From an uncultured Eubacteriales bacterium (lineage in GTDB: Bacteria > Bacillota > Clostridia > Oscillospirales > Acutalibacteraceae): a stretch of DNA of 53,709 bases. Both the position numbers and the translations under genes were made by a program. Each line of letters opens with the position of its first letter. Within the stretch, counting starts at the first letter, position 1. The stretch covers positions 1-53,709 of the forward strand of contig OMYH01000016.1 of NCBI GenBank assembly GCA_900315255.1. The letters run 5' to 3'. Below are positions 1 to 7,798 of the stretch, one piece after another. Below the pieces are notes generated by a model that was not told where the DNA came from, made no database searches, and was given only the letters and a program-made list of their open reading frames with translations.

Positions 1-50
1 TGCGGAATCATGCTGTGTTATGTAATTCTCGGAAAGAAGCATAACATAGT

Positions 51-93
51 CTTCTCCTTGAGGAGAAGATGTCACGCAGTGACAGATGAGGTG
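51..93. repeat. Partial dispersed palindromic repeat
   Basis: The stretch holds a CTTCTCCTTGAGGAGAAG hairpin followed by GTCACGCAGTGAC and ATGAG. It resembles, in inverted orientation, the units at 140-190 and 459-502, which carry CCTTCTCCCGAGGGAGAAGG. I infer a short palindromic intergenic repeat family of gut Clostridia. No gene is seen in 1-758. Confidence 0.5.
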
Positions 94-139
94 TATGCGA
101 CAGCATTTGATTTTACTCCTATTGTTGCCTTACGGCAAA

Positions 140-190
140 CCCCCTCATCCGACGGCTAAAGCCGCCACCTTCTCCCGAGGGAGAAGGCTG
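140..190. repeat. Dispersed palindromic repeat unit
   Basis: The unit reads CCCCTCATCCGACGGCTAAAGCC and runs into a CCTTCTCCCGAGGGAGAAGG hairpin. A near-identical unit lies at 459-502 and an inverted, diverged one at 2839-2884. Two short palindromes (GGCTAAAGCC and TTCTCCCGAGGGAGAA) would each form a small cruciform or RNA hairpin. No coding potential is credible here. Confidence 0.65.
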
Positions 191-757
191 TTGTTAACAA
201 TAAAGTAGGACGGAACTCGCCCGTCGCCGTGCGGCGACCGCCGACCCCTTCATTATTTCCGATAAGAAATAAAGCTGATGTGCGGAAAGGTCTATTGTTA
301 ACAACAGAGAATGACGGAAATACCAGCGGGCGTTTGCCCGCCGCCGACCCCCTTCATGATTCCCGATAAGAAATAAACTTATTGTGCGGAAAGGTCTATT
401 GTTAACAATAAAGTTTGACGGAACTCGCCCGTCGCCGTGCGGCGACCGCCGACCCCTTCATCCGTCGGCTAAAGCCGCCACCTTCTCCCGAGGGAGAAGG
501 CTATTGTTAACAATAAAGTTTGACGGAACTCGCCCGCCGCCCCCTCATGATTGGCGATTAGAAATAAACTTATTATGCGGAAAAGTCTATTGTTAACAAC
601 AGAGAATGACGGAAATACCAGCGGGCGTTTGCCCGTCGGCGACCGCCGACCCCTTCATTATTTCCGATAAGAAATAAAGCTAATGTGCGGAAAGGTCTAT
701 TGTTAACAATAAATCCTGACGGAAATACCAGCGGGCGTTTGCCCGCCGCCGACCGAG
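181..757. repeat. Tandem array of ~104-bp units with a TTGTTAACAA core
   Basis: The perfect palindrome TTGTTAACAA occurs six times, at 191, 295, 399, 504, 590 and 700, giving spacings of 104, 104, 105, 86 and 110 bp. Between the palindromes alternate a GC-rich block (ACTCGCCCGTCGCCGTGCGG type, or a GCGGGCGTTTGCCCG hairpin type), CCCCTTCAT, and an AT-rich block (GATAAGAAATAAA, then GTGCGGAAAGGTC). The unit at 504 is shortened. The array abuts the stop codon of the YdcF-like gene at 759. An ORF that can be read through it (384-596) is a repeat translation and not a gene. Confidence 0.85.
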
Positions 758-758
758 A

Positions 759-1535
759 TCACGCCAGACCCACAAATACCGCCGTGATCGCCACAAGCTC
801 CCTGACGTAATATGTCGGGAGCAGATACCACACGCAGTCTGCGGGTACGCTGCCGTAGGTCAGCTGAGCGTCCTTTACTATGCGTGACGCTCTGTATTCA
901 TGGAAAATATCGGTCACAACGGCGGTGTTTCGGCTAAGGTCATTCTCTTCGATTATCTCCTTGCTGAAGGCTATGTTCTCTACCGTATTCACCGCGCGGT
1001 CTTCCATATATATCCTGTCGGGGGAAATTCCCTTCGCAGTCAGAATGTCATACATACAGCGAGCCTCGCTTATATTCTCGTCGTCGCCCTTACCTCCCGT
1101 AACTATACACGGCACATCGGGGTGAGCGGCAAGATATTCATAAGCCGAATCTATCCTCGCCTGAAGCATAAGCGACGGGTGATCCCCTCTGACCTGACAG
1201 CCAAGCACAATGACGGTGCAGTCCTCCTCAGGCGGCGTTTTGTCTGCGGTGACTATCAGCGTTGTCAAAAATCCCACATACACGATCCCGAGCAGGAACA
1301 GACACACAACGGCATACACCGCTGTTTTTCCGAGGACAGTTTCTTTGAGCTTCTCCGCTATCCTCACAAGAAAAGCGTTCCCCCATGTCGCAAACAGCAT
1401 AACAAGGCAGAATGCCGCTCCGACGTAATTCCCGATATTGAGCGTTCCTGTCAAAACGGGCAGAATGAACATGAGCAGCAGCAGAAAAAACAGTGTCCCT
1501 AAAATCATACACGCCACGCTTATTATTTTCTTCAT
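759..1535 (-). CDS. YdcF/SanA-like (DUF218) membrane protein
   Basis: 258 residues. Two or three N-terminal membrane segments (about 1-30, 35-55, 70-95) precede a DUF218 domain. Family motifs visible are VIVLGCQV near 110, the TGGKG turn near 147, the SEA segment after it, and VNTVENIAFS near 185. DUF218 proteins (YdcF, SanA, ElyC) are envelope-associated Rossmann-like proteins of largely unknown biochemistry, and some affect envelope integrity or vancomycin sensitivity. The ATG has no clear Shine-Dalgarno sequence and lies 3 bases after the stop of a 33-residue ORF, which suggests translational coupling. The 3' end lies against the repeat array, and the last residues (VFVGLA) may not be ancestral. 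Family is fairly sure, function unknown. Confidence 0.85.
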   Translation of the reverse strand: MKKIISVACMILGTLFFLLLLMFILPVLTGTLNIGNYVGAAFCLVMLFATWGNAFLVRIAEKLKETVLGKTAVYAVVCLFLLGIVYVGFLTTLIVTADKTPPEEDCTVIVLGCQVRGDHPSLMLQARIDSAYEYLAAHPDVPCIVTGGKGDDENISEARCMYDILTAKGISPDRIYMEDRAVNTVENIAFSKEIIEENDLSRNTAVVTDIFHEYRASRIVKDAQLTYGSVPADCVWYLLPTYYVRELVAITAVFVGLA

Positions 1536-1538
1536 AGA

Positions 1539-1640
1539 TCAATTACCGAGTACCGACAGCATGATCGAGCCTACAAGCAAAACTGCGCATACTGCGGCAA
1601 CTATCCTGACAAGCATTGTTCTCTTTGTACTGTAATTCAT
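1539..1640 (-). CDS. 33-residue single-span membrane peptide, coupled to the YdcF-like gene
   Basis: ATG at 1640 to TGA at 1539 gives MNYSTKRTMLVRIVAAV followed by a hydrophobic stretch ending in SVLGN. A basic N-terminus (K6, R7, R12) and one roughly 20-residue apolar segment indicate an N-in single-pass membrane peptide. A good ribosome site (AGAAAGGAAG) lies about 7 bases before the ATG, better than that of the following gene, whose ATG comes 3 bases after this stop. I do not recognise a family. It may be a leader that drives translation of the downstream membrane protein or a partner of it. Confidence 0.6.
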   Translation of the reverse strand: MNYSTKRTMLVRIVAAVCAVLLVGSIMLSVLGN

Positions 1641-1712
1641 ATTTGATCTTCCTTTCTTTTCAGCGGTCGGCGGGCAGACAGTGTCCGCAGACAGTAACCC
1701 CCCACAGCTTCA

Positions 1713-2017
1713 GTGACATAAAACTTGTCACATTCATCACTTTTGTCACATTTTTTGTCACACAAAAAAACGGCTTGTAATGCGGCTTTTTAGCCCTGAT
1801 AAAATCACTGTGACGGAAGTGACAAAAAATTCCGAGTTTTATATATAATTATTATTACTATTCCTGATGAATAGGTTTTGTTTTTTTACGCAATAAATAA
1901 AAATTCATGTCACTTTTGTCACAGGGTCGAAAAAGTGGCTTATAATGAGGGGTTTTCCTTTCAAAAGTTGTCACATTTTTTGTCACTTTTATGTCACAGG
2001 CGGGTGTTTTTTGTCAC
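1713..2017. repeat. TGTCAC/GTGACA-rich non-coding tract
   Basis: GTCAC or its complement GTGAC occurs twelve times between 1713 and 2017, mostly as TTTTGTCACA spaced irregularly and separated by AT-rich DNA. No ORF with a credible start covers the tract. Similar GTGACAAA strings are known to me from the replication regions of Firmicute prophages and plasmids, so a decayed element is possible, but nothing else phage-like remains. The rest of 1641-2101 holds no gene I can support. Confidence 0.55.
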
Positions 2018-2101
2018 ACTGCAAAATTCTGACCCCTGACTCCTCATTCCTGATTTCAAAGAAATACCTGCAGCCGCACGGCTGCCGAATTACGAATTGA
2101 A

Positions 2102-2344
2102 TCAACCCACAGGAACAGACAGATCATATAATTCATGAGGGGCAATGTCCTGTCCATCCTCCCATTCAACCGTTGTTCCGCTGGGGCGTACTGTGCTGAA
2201 AACATCGTTATCTTTCAGTTCACCATACCAATCCCCGACTATATAGGGTTTTACATCAAAAACTCTTTTTTCTCCTGTCACATATTCAACAAGTAGCATA
2301 TAATCATCGAGTGGCTTGACCGATATTACTTTAGGCTGCAACAT
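2102..2344 (-). CDS. DUF2442 domain protein
   Basis: 80 residues from the ATG at 2344. That start is chosen because AAAGGA lies 9 bases before it, while the longer reading adds 15 unconserved residues. The sequence MLQPKVISVKPLDDYMLLVE, then a TGEKRVFDVKPYI segment and a WEDGQDIAPHELY segment, is typical of DUF2442. Such proteins are often encoded next to DUF4160 genes, as here, and the pair has been proposed as toxin-antitoxin-like. The gene follows the DUF4160 gene by 66 bases on the same strand. Biochemical role unknown. Confidence 0.85.
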   Translation of the reverse strand: MLQPKVISVKPLDDYMLLVEYVTGEKRVFDVKPYIVGDWYGELKDNDVFSTVRPSGTTVEWEDGQDIAPHELYDLSVPVG

Positions 2345-2410
2345 AAAACCAAATCCTTTCATACACAAGCAAGTCCGTACCACACCCATATTTATATGTG
2401 GTAATCAGAA

Positions 2411-2683
2411 TTATTTTAAAGGGTCTATTTTAAAGAACTTGTGCCCTTCGGATAACAGCGTCCAATTAGCTTCAAGATCTTCTTTGTGAATTTCCATCCA
2501 TGCGTCTATAAGCTTCATTTTGTTTCTTGGTATATTACCCTCTCCTGCGAGAATTTCCCCATCAAAAGCTATGACAGTTTCTTGTCCCTGATACTCGGCA
2601 TGAATGTGGGGTTTATTATGTTGACTGCTATTCTCCTTATACATTCTGATGATTATCCCATAGAATACACATATTGCAGGCAT
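2411..2683 (-). CDS. DUF4160 domain protein
   Basis: 90 residues with the DUF4160 signature: MPAICVFYGIIIRMY, then the conserved HNKPHIHAEYQ histidine-rich segment (residues about 22-32), AFDGEILAGE, and a WMEIHKEDLEANW segment. AAGGAG lies 8 bases before the ATG. The HxPHxH-like motif could bind metal, but no activity is established. It is paired with the DUF2442 gene downstream. The surrounding repeats suggest an accessory locus. Confidence 0.85.
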   Translation of the reverse strand: MPAICVFYGIIIRMYKENSSQHNKPHIHAEYQGQETVIAFDGEILAGEGNIPRNKMKLIDAWMEIHKEDLEANWTLLSEGHKFFKIDPLK

Positions 2684-3016
2684 GAAACCAACTCCTTTTC
2701 CTTATAATATCATATTGTGAAGCAAGCGAATTCCTTGAGGGCACACGCCCGGCGGCGAGTCGCCGCTGACATTACGCGTTCATAGTTTATTCTGATTCTC
2801 ACTTAAAACTCGCGTTATACTTTATTAGCATACAATGCTGTCCCTGCAAGGGAAGGTGGCAGCCGTAAGGCTGACGGAAGGGTCAAATTTCACAACTTTG
2901 AACTTTGAACTATGAACTTGCAGAAATGACAGAACAAAGCCTGATTCCTCACCATTTTTAAGTTTTAAGTCTTAAGTTTTCAGTTTTCAGTTATAAAATT
3001 GCACACATGACATCAT
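2684..3016. other. Gene-free spacer with a repeat copy
   Basis: 333 bases without a credible gene. 2738-2770 resembles the GC-rich block of the left-end array in inverted orientation (CGCCCGGCGGCGAGTCGCCG). 2839-2884 is an inverted, diverged copy of the palindromic repeat at 140-190 (GTCCCTGCAAGGGA, GGCAGCCGTAAGGCTGACGG). 2960-2998 is a run of AAGTTTTAAGT and CAGTTTTCAGTT near-repeats. No promoter could be assigned. Confidence 0.5.
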
Positions 3017-3703
3017 TCAGAGTGTGTAACTCCTGTCGATCTTCTCGCAAACCTCTCCGTGTTTTTTGTAAATACTGTTTTCGGGAACATATCCCCTTAC
3101 CATAGACAGCGGATAAACATTTGTGTTCCGTCCGAGAACTGTTCCGGGATTAAGCACGCTGTTGCAGCCAACCTCTGTGTTGTCGCCGACTATCGCCCCG
3201 AATTTCTTTCTCTTTGTGTCGAACTTGTCGCACCCTACCGTTACGGTAACAAGCGATTTGTCCGATTTCAGGTTCGATGTGATAACTCCTGCTCCCGTGT
3301 GCGACTTGTAGCCGAGAATGGAATCGCCTATATAATTATAGTGCGGCGCCTGCACGCAGTTGAAAAGGATCGAGCCCTTCAGCTCGGTCGAGTTCCCGAC
3401 AACGCAGTTTTCGCCGACGATCGACGTTCCCCTGATGAATGCGCAGTGACGAACCTCAGTGTGGTCACCGATGATCAGCGGTCCGTGCAGGTATGCTGTC
3501 GGGGCGATCTCTGCTGTCTTGGCGATCCATATGTCATCGCCGATCTTGTTATACTTATCCTCGGGGAGCGTTTCGCCCAGCTTCAGAATAAATTCCGACA
3601 GGTTCTCAAGCGCTTCCCACGGATATGTTACGCTCTCAAAAAGCTCTTTTGCTATTGTCTGACTGAAATCCAACAAATTTTTGGCAAATAATTTCTCCTG
3701 CAT
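3017..3703 (-). CDS. Left-handed beta-helix, GlmU-like sugar-nucleotide transferase family protein
   Basis: 228 residues. The N-terminal 50 residues are helical (LLDFSQTIAKELFES, WEALENLSEFI). From about 55 onward there are hexapeptide turns of a left-handed beta-helix (IGDDIWIAKTAEI, LIIGDHTEVRH, IVGENCVVGN, AIVGDNTEVGCN, VLNPGTVLGRN). The arrangement matches proteins annotated as UDP-N-acetylglucosamine pyrophosphorylase-related, which lack the nucleotidyltransferase domain of GlmU. Acyl- or sugar-transferase activity is possible but the substrate is unknown. AGGAG lies 7 bases before the ATG. A hairpin-rich leader is at 3745-3795. Confidence 0.75.
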   Translation of the reverse strand: MQEKLFAKNLLDFSQTIAKELFESVTYPWEALENLSEFILKLGETLPEDKYNKIGDDIWIAKTAEIAPTAYLHGPLIIGDHTEVRHCAFIRGTSIVGENCVVGNSTELKGSILFNCVQAPHYNYIGDSILGYKSHTGAGVITSNLKSDKSLVTVTVGCDKFDTKRKKFGAIVGDNTEVGCNSVLNPGTVLGRNTNVYPLSMVRGYVPENSIYKKHGEVCEKIDRSYTL

Positions 3704-3744
3704 AAATAATCTCCTGTTCCATTAAAATATCACCCAAAACGTAA

Positions 3745-3795
3745 GTACCGCCTGTAAGGATAAGCGGCGGAGCTTTTTTTCCGCTTCATCGGTAC
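3745..3795 (-). promoter_or_regulatory. Nested hairpin in the 5' region of the beta-helix gene
   Basis: GTACCG (3745-3750) pairs with CGGTAC (3790-3795), and inside it AAGCGG (3762-3767) pairs with CCGCTT (3781-3786), with an A/T-run in the inner loop. On the minus strand the T-run precedes rather than follows the stem, so it is not a normal terminator for the upstream transglutaminase gene. A leader structure or a degenerate terminator are both possible. Confidence 0.3.
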
Positions 3796-3870
3796 GGCTT
3801 AATTCATTTTTACGCATAACATTATTATAATACCGCAAAGGGCATATTGCAATACCAAAAAATAATTGAT

Positions 3871-6678
3871 TTAAATCAAAAACAGCACGTATTTTATCAC
3901 AAATTGCTTTATCTTTCCCGAGTCGTCATAGATTTTCTGCGTCAGCTTGTTGATAAATGCGATCATCTTGTCAACATTCTCTCTTGAAACAGGCTCTCTG
4001 CCGAATCTCGAATCAAGCGCAAGCTTTGTAAACTCCAGGTAATCTGTTGTGAATGCGCTGTCTATCTTCTGCATAGCTCGTCTTGCAAACTCGTCGTCAC
4101 CCTCCTTCGGCTGAGGCTTTATCCTTGCTACACGCAGCAGGAACAGAGAATATCGGTATATCCTGCGAACCGAAAGCCGTGTGTCTTCTTCGGTGAAACG
4201 CTTTTCTCTGAGCTTCATGCAAAGCCACCGCAGCGCAAGCCACAAGGCAAGCTTCATGGCATAATATAACACATAGCCTATTCCTGCAAGTATCAGATAA
4301 AACAGCCTGAAGCCGCCCTCTTCGTCATCTTTTCTGCCAAAAAGTCCGCCGCTGTGTTCTTCTGTATCGGTATCGGTTTCATTTTCATCGGGACGCTGTG
4401 ACAGATCTGAAGCATTCTTATCACTCTCCGTGTCACTGTCGGTCTGACTGCCTGTATTCGTATCGGTATTTGTTTCTTCTTCGGAATCGGTTTCCTCTTC
4501 GGTATCGGTTTCTTCCTCTGTATCTGATTCTTCCTCTGTATCTGATTCTTCCTCTGTATCGGCAGGATCATCGCTGTCTGATTCGCTGTCGTCAGACGCC
4601 TCGGGAGAATCATAACCCGGAGTGAGTTCCACAGGCTGCCACCCTACAAGCGGAAAATACACCTCTGCCCACGCATGGGCGTTACTGTCGGGGATAGACG
4701 AAAACCCTTCTTCGTTCGGAGCGGTCAGATCCTGTTCTCCGACATAAAAGCCCTCGGCATACCGTGCAGGAATCCCCAAGTACCGCAGCATAAGCACGCC
4801 TGCGGTTGCAAAATGCACGCAGTAACCCTCGCCGCTCTCGTTAATGAAGTATTCCGCAAAGTCCTCGCCCTTCGGCAGACGTCCGGGCGTAAGAGTATAC
4901 TCGGCATGATCCGACAGGTACTGACGCACCTCGTCGATAGCGTAGTAATAGTAACCGTATGGAGAATATGAATAGTCACTGTATGAGCTTGCGTAACTAT
5001 CAAAATAATAATCTCTTTCCATTGTGGAGAAACGTGTCGGAACATAGTCGGCAACATTATCGGGACAGTCGAGATATTTTTCCATGACGAATCGGCGGTA
5101 CTCCTTCTCGCTGCGAAGGTATTCGTTGTAATCGGGGTCGGAAGGCACGCCCACGGGGTCTATACCGCCGTTTAAAGCAGCCGTTCCGACAAGCTCGTAT
5201 TCTCCGTCATGTACCACTGAGTAAAAATCGGTGATCCCGCTGTCGGCAGCACCCGACATAAACACAAGATCGCTGAGCTTAACATCGGCTGTTTTTTGCA
5301 GGTATTCCCTGCCCGTACCGCCAAAAAGCGTAAACATGGGGGACTTGTCATATTCCGAGCGTGACCTGTCGAGGATAGGACTCTCAGAGGATAATCTCGT
5401 ATCGGTAAGCACACTTTTTTTGCTAAGCTTATCGTGTCTTATCGTTACGGTGTTGAGGCTGTCGGAGAAGGCGGGGTATTTTCCGAGAAAATCGCCGTAT
5501 ATGGTATTGACAGAAAAGCCGTTTGATTCAAACCCCTTCCACATATCGGAATATGCTCCGTACACGCTGTCATCGAGGTCAGACCATTTGTTATCGTTAT
5601 AGACAGCCGCCGTGAACGTACGCAGATAAGAGCCTTGCTTCGGCGTATTATCATACTTTATGTCGAACATGATCTCGCCGTTGTACGAAATGTCGCCCGA
5701 TTTTTCAAGGTCGCCGCTGCTGAGTGTGTTTGATTCTTTTTCGCCGAACAGAACGCCGTTTCTCAGATCATCGAAGCCGTCAAGAATACTCTGTCCGAAG
5801 GCTTTTGTTTTATGACTGAGCCTATAGGAGGAGTAATCAATAAAAACAGAAGATATTCCCGTCACCAGCAAAATGCAGGCAAGTGCGAGCGCTGCCTGCT
5901 GAAAAGCCGAGAACGATACATACGAGCCGTGGATCTTCACCGTTTTGCCGAAGCTTTGAACAAGCCTGCCCGTCCATGCGTTCCGATAGCCCTGGATATT
6001 CATCACATAGATCACAATGCAGCACAATGCAGCTGCAGCAAAATAACCCTCGACGTTCAAAAGTCTGAAGATCAGAGGTAGAGCCGCCGCTGCCGCCACG
6101 CAGAATGTGAACAGAAACGGGAAAGAAAACTGTATCGCAGAAAACGCAAGGATAAAGCAGATCCCGAACGTGACAGCATAACAGAACAAAAGCGTTTCGT
6201 TGGCGGAATCAGTGACAGGGTAGTTTGTCAGATAACAGACCTCGGGAGTTTCTCCTCTCACCTCGGAGATCACAAAGATCGCCTTATTGATCGCATGAAT
6301 AAAGCCGTTAGACAACTCGGCAAAATGACGAACAAAATACAGCGTATAAGCTGCAAACAGGCATACCGAACAGAACGCAGAGTATTTCTTCAGACTGTTC
6401 GCCACGCATATGGGGATACACCAAATCATCGCCTTGACAAAAAAGCCTGAAATATCCTTCTTTGAAAAATATGTATGCGGATACTCGATCGTATCCCACC
6501 CGAATATATGGAAGCTGTTTATCAGCAGCTGAATCAGGCAATAGGTCGTAAACAGCACAACAAGCGACGTCAGGACAACCGACGGCAGCTTGTGATCGTT
6601 TTCGGATTTCACACCGATAGATTCTATATTATTTAATGTTGTATGTGATTGGTTATCTTTTCGTTTCAAAGAGTTCAC
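3871..6678 (-). CDS. TgpA-like membrane transglutaminase-domain protein
   Basis: 935 residues. About six N-terminal membrane segments (35-280) lead to an extracytoplasmic region and a transglutaminase-like core with Cys620 (GEGYCVHFATA), His668 (NAHAWAEVYF) and an acidic Glu684 (GWQPVELTPG). Then follow a very acidic Ser/Thr/Asp/Glu linker (691-775) with EEESDT-type tandem repeats, one membrane segment near 790-820, and a cytoplasmic C-terminal domain. A Tyr/Ser-rich stretch lies at 556-581. It is the last gene of moxR-DUF58-transglutaminase, overlapping the DUF58 gene by 26 bases. Such sets are thought to assemble or modify envelope proteins, but the substrate is unknown. A perfect TTGATTTAAATCAA palindrome spans the stop codon. 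Confidence 0.9.
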   Translation of the reverse strand: MNSLKRKDNQSHTTLNNIESIGVKSENDHKLPSVVLTSLVVLFTTYCLIQLLINSFHIFGWDTIEYPHTYFSKKDISGFFVKAMIWCIPICVANSLKKYSAFCSVCLFAAYTLYFVRHFAELSNGFIHAINKAIFVISEVRGETPEVCYLTNYPVTDSANETLLFCYAVTFGICFILAFSAIQFSFPFLFTFCVAAAAALPLIFRLLNVEGYFAAAALCCIVIYVMNIQGYRNAWTGRLVQSFGKTVKIHGSYVSFSAFQQAALALACILLVTGISSVFIDYSSYRLSHKTKAFGQSILDGFDDLRNGVLFGEKESNTLSSGDLEKSGDISYNGEIMFDIKYDNTPKQGSYLRTFTAAVYNDNKWSDLDDSVYGAYSDMWKGFESNGFSVNTIYGDFLGKYPAFSDSLNTVTIRHDKLSKKSVLTDTRLSSESPILDRSRSEYDKSPMFTLFGGTGREYLQKTADVKLSDLVFMSGAADSGITDFYSVVHDGEYELVGTAALNGGIDPVGVPSDPDYNEYLRSEKEYRRFVMEKYLDCPDNVADYVPTRFSTMERDYYFDSYASSYSDYSYSPYGYYYYAIDEVRQYLSDHAEYTLTPGRLPKGEDFAEYFINESGEGYCVHFATAGVLMLRYLGIPARYAEGFYVGEQDLTAPNEEGFSSIPDSNAHAWAEVYFPLVGWQPVELTPGYDSPEASDDSESDSDDPADTEEESDTEEESDTEEETDTEEETDSEEETNTDTNTGSQTDSDTESDKNASDLSQRPDENETDTDTEEHSGGLFGRKDDEEGGFRLFYLILAGIGYVLYYAMKLALWLALRWLCMKLREKRFTEEDTRLSVRRIYRYSLFLLRVARIKPQPKEGDDEFARRAMQKIDSAFTTDYLEFTKLALDSRFGREPVSRENVDKMIAFINKLTQKIYDDSGKIKQFVIKYVLFLI

Positions 6679-7798
6679 CTATTTCTGATTTAATGCCGTT
6701 ATCAAATATTTTGTCGGCGTCAATGGGAATATATTTATCGGACAGGTGGTTTGTCAGGTCTTTATTGAATGAACCCGACGAAAAAATATAATAGACTCGC
6801 TTATTGTTTCCTTCTATATAAGGGGCGGTGTTGATCAGCGATTCGCCTATGTCATCGGAGAATTCCATAGACAGAAATCCCTCTGCCACAGGGAACACAT
6901 CGTCATACATAACAACATCAAAGCAAACGCACTTCCCGCCCTGTTTTGAGTACCAGTACACCGAAAACATCTGCTCATTGCGTATCAGCTCATCGGAGAG
7001 CTTTGTAAACACCGACATAAGCCTGTCGCTGACAGATTTCCGATTATCGGGGGTATCGTCAGCTATGCCCGTTTCTATCACCACAACGCAGCTGTCGCTT
7101 ATCGGCTGACTGAACTCCTTTACCATCAGCTCGTCATACTTTGAGCTGAGTCCCCAGTGTATCCGACGCATATCGTCACCGTCGGCATACTCCCTCACCT
7201 CAAGCACCTGAGAGGGGTCGCTGCCCGTTTTGTAGTCGGAATATCTGTCGCTGTCATCGGTATTGACCGCAGGCAGCTGCTCGATCACAGAACGCTCTGC
7301 CATCAGCGGCATGATCGTCATGTGAGCTGTAAAATGACCCTTTTTCACACGGTGGCGTGTCAGTCCGAATGCGTCGCAAATATACACATCGCAGACTCTG
7401 CACCTGATATATGCGCAGTGCTTAGTCGAAACCATAGTGTAGACAGTTCTTGTTTCTTTGGCGCACAGCGTTGTGCCGAGCCGCCGCTTCGTGCCGCTTC
7501 TCTCCTGCATATCATCGAACTCAACACGCAGCAGGACTGCCGAGATCGGAAGAATGCTTTTGTTTGTAAGTCGGATTCCAAACTGCGCCTCGGTTTTTTC
7601 TCCCTTTGTGACGACAGAATGAGAAGCGGTAGTATCCACCGTCACAAGCCTTGCCGAAGCTGCAGCCGATATAACCGACAGAACTGTCAGCGACAGAAAA
7701 ACCACGATGATCAGAAGCGGTACATAAGAATCGCAGTATATGTAAAACAAAGCAAGCGACAGCGCAATAAGTGTATAGATGATCCTGTATTTTATCAT
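6653..7798 (-). CDS. DUF58 (von Willebrand-like) membrane protein
   Basis: 381 residues. Two membrane segments (about 5-45) precede a beta-rich region and the DUF58 signature, VREYADGDDMRRIHWGLSSK (residues about 200-219), followed by the MVKEF segment. The family pairs with MoxR ATPases. By analogy with other MoxR/VWA sets, it probably acts as an adaptor between the ATPase and the membrane transglutaminase. It overlaps the moxR stop by 4 bases and the transglutaminase start by 26, so the three genes are almost certainly co-transcribed and coupled. Confidence 0.9.
   Translation of the reverse strand: MIKYRIIYTLIALSLALFYIYCDSYVPLLIIVVFLSLTVLSVISAAASARLVTVDTTASHSVVTKGEKTEAQFGIRLTNKSILPISAVLLRVEFDDMQERSGTKRRLGTTLCAKETRTVYTMVSTKHCAYIRCRVCDVYICDAFGLTRHRVKKGHFTAHMTIMPLMAERSVIEQLPAVNTDDSDRYSDYKTGSDPSQVLEVREYADGDDMRRIHWGLSSKYDELMVKEFSQPISDSCVVVIETGIADDTPDNRKSVSDRLMSVFTKLSDELIRNEQMFSVYWYSKQGGKCVCFDVVMYDDVFPVAEGFLSMEFSDDIGESLINTAPYIEGNNKRVYYIFSSGSFNKDLTNHLSDKYIPIDADKIFDNGIKSEIGELFETKR

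Noticed and set aside
384..596. 70-residue ORF in the left array
   Set aside because: It is a translation of the tandem repeats (LLLTIKFDGTRP appears twice) with no ribosome site.
181..757. CRISPR array
   Set aside because: The units are about 104 bp, the intervening DNA is itself repeated, and no cas genes are present.
4620..4700. Glu instead of Asp in the transglutaminase triad (VELTPG)
   Set aside because: Glu at this place is, as far as I recall, common in Firmicute TgpA-like proteins, so it is not a sign of inactivity.
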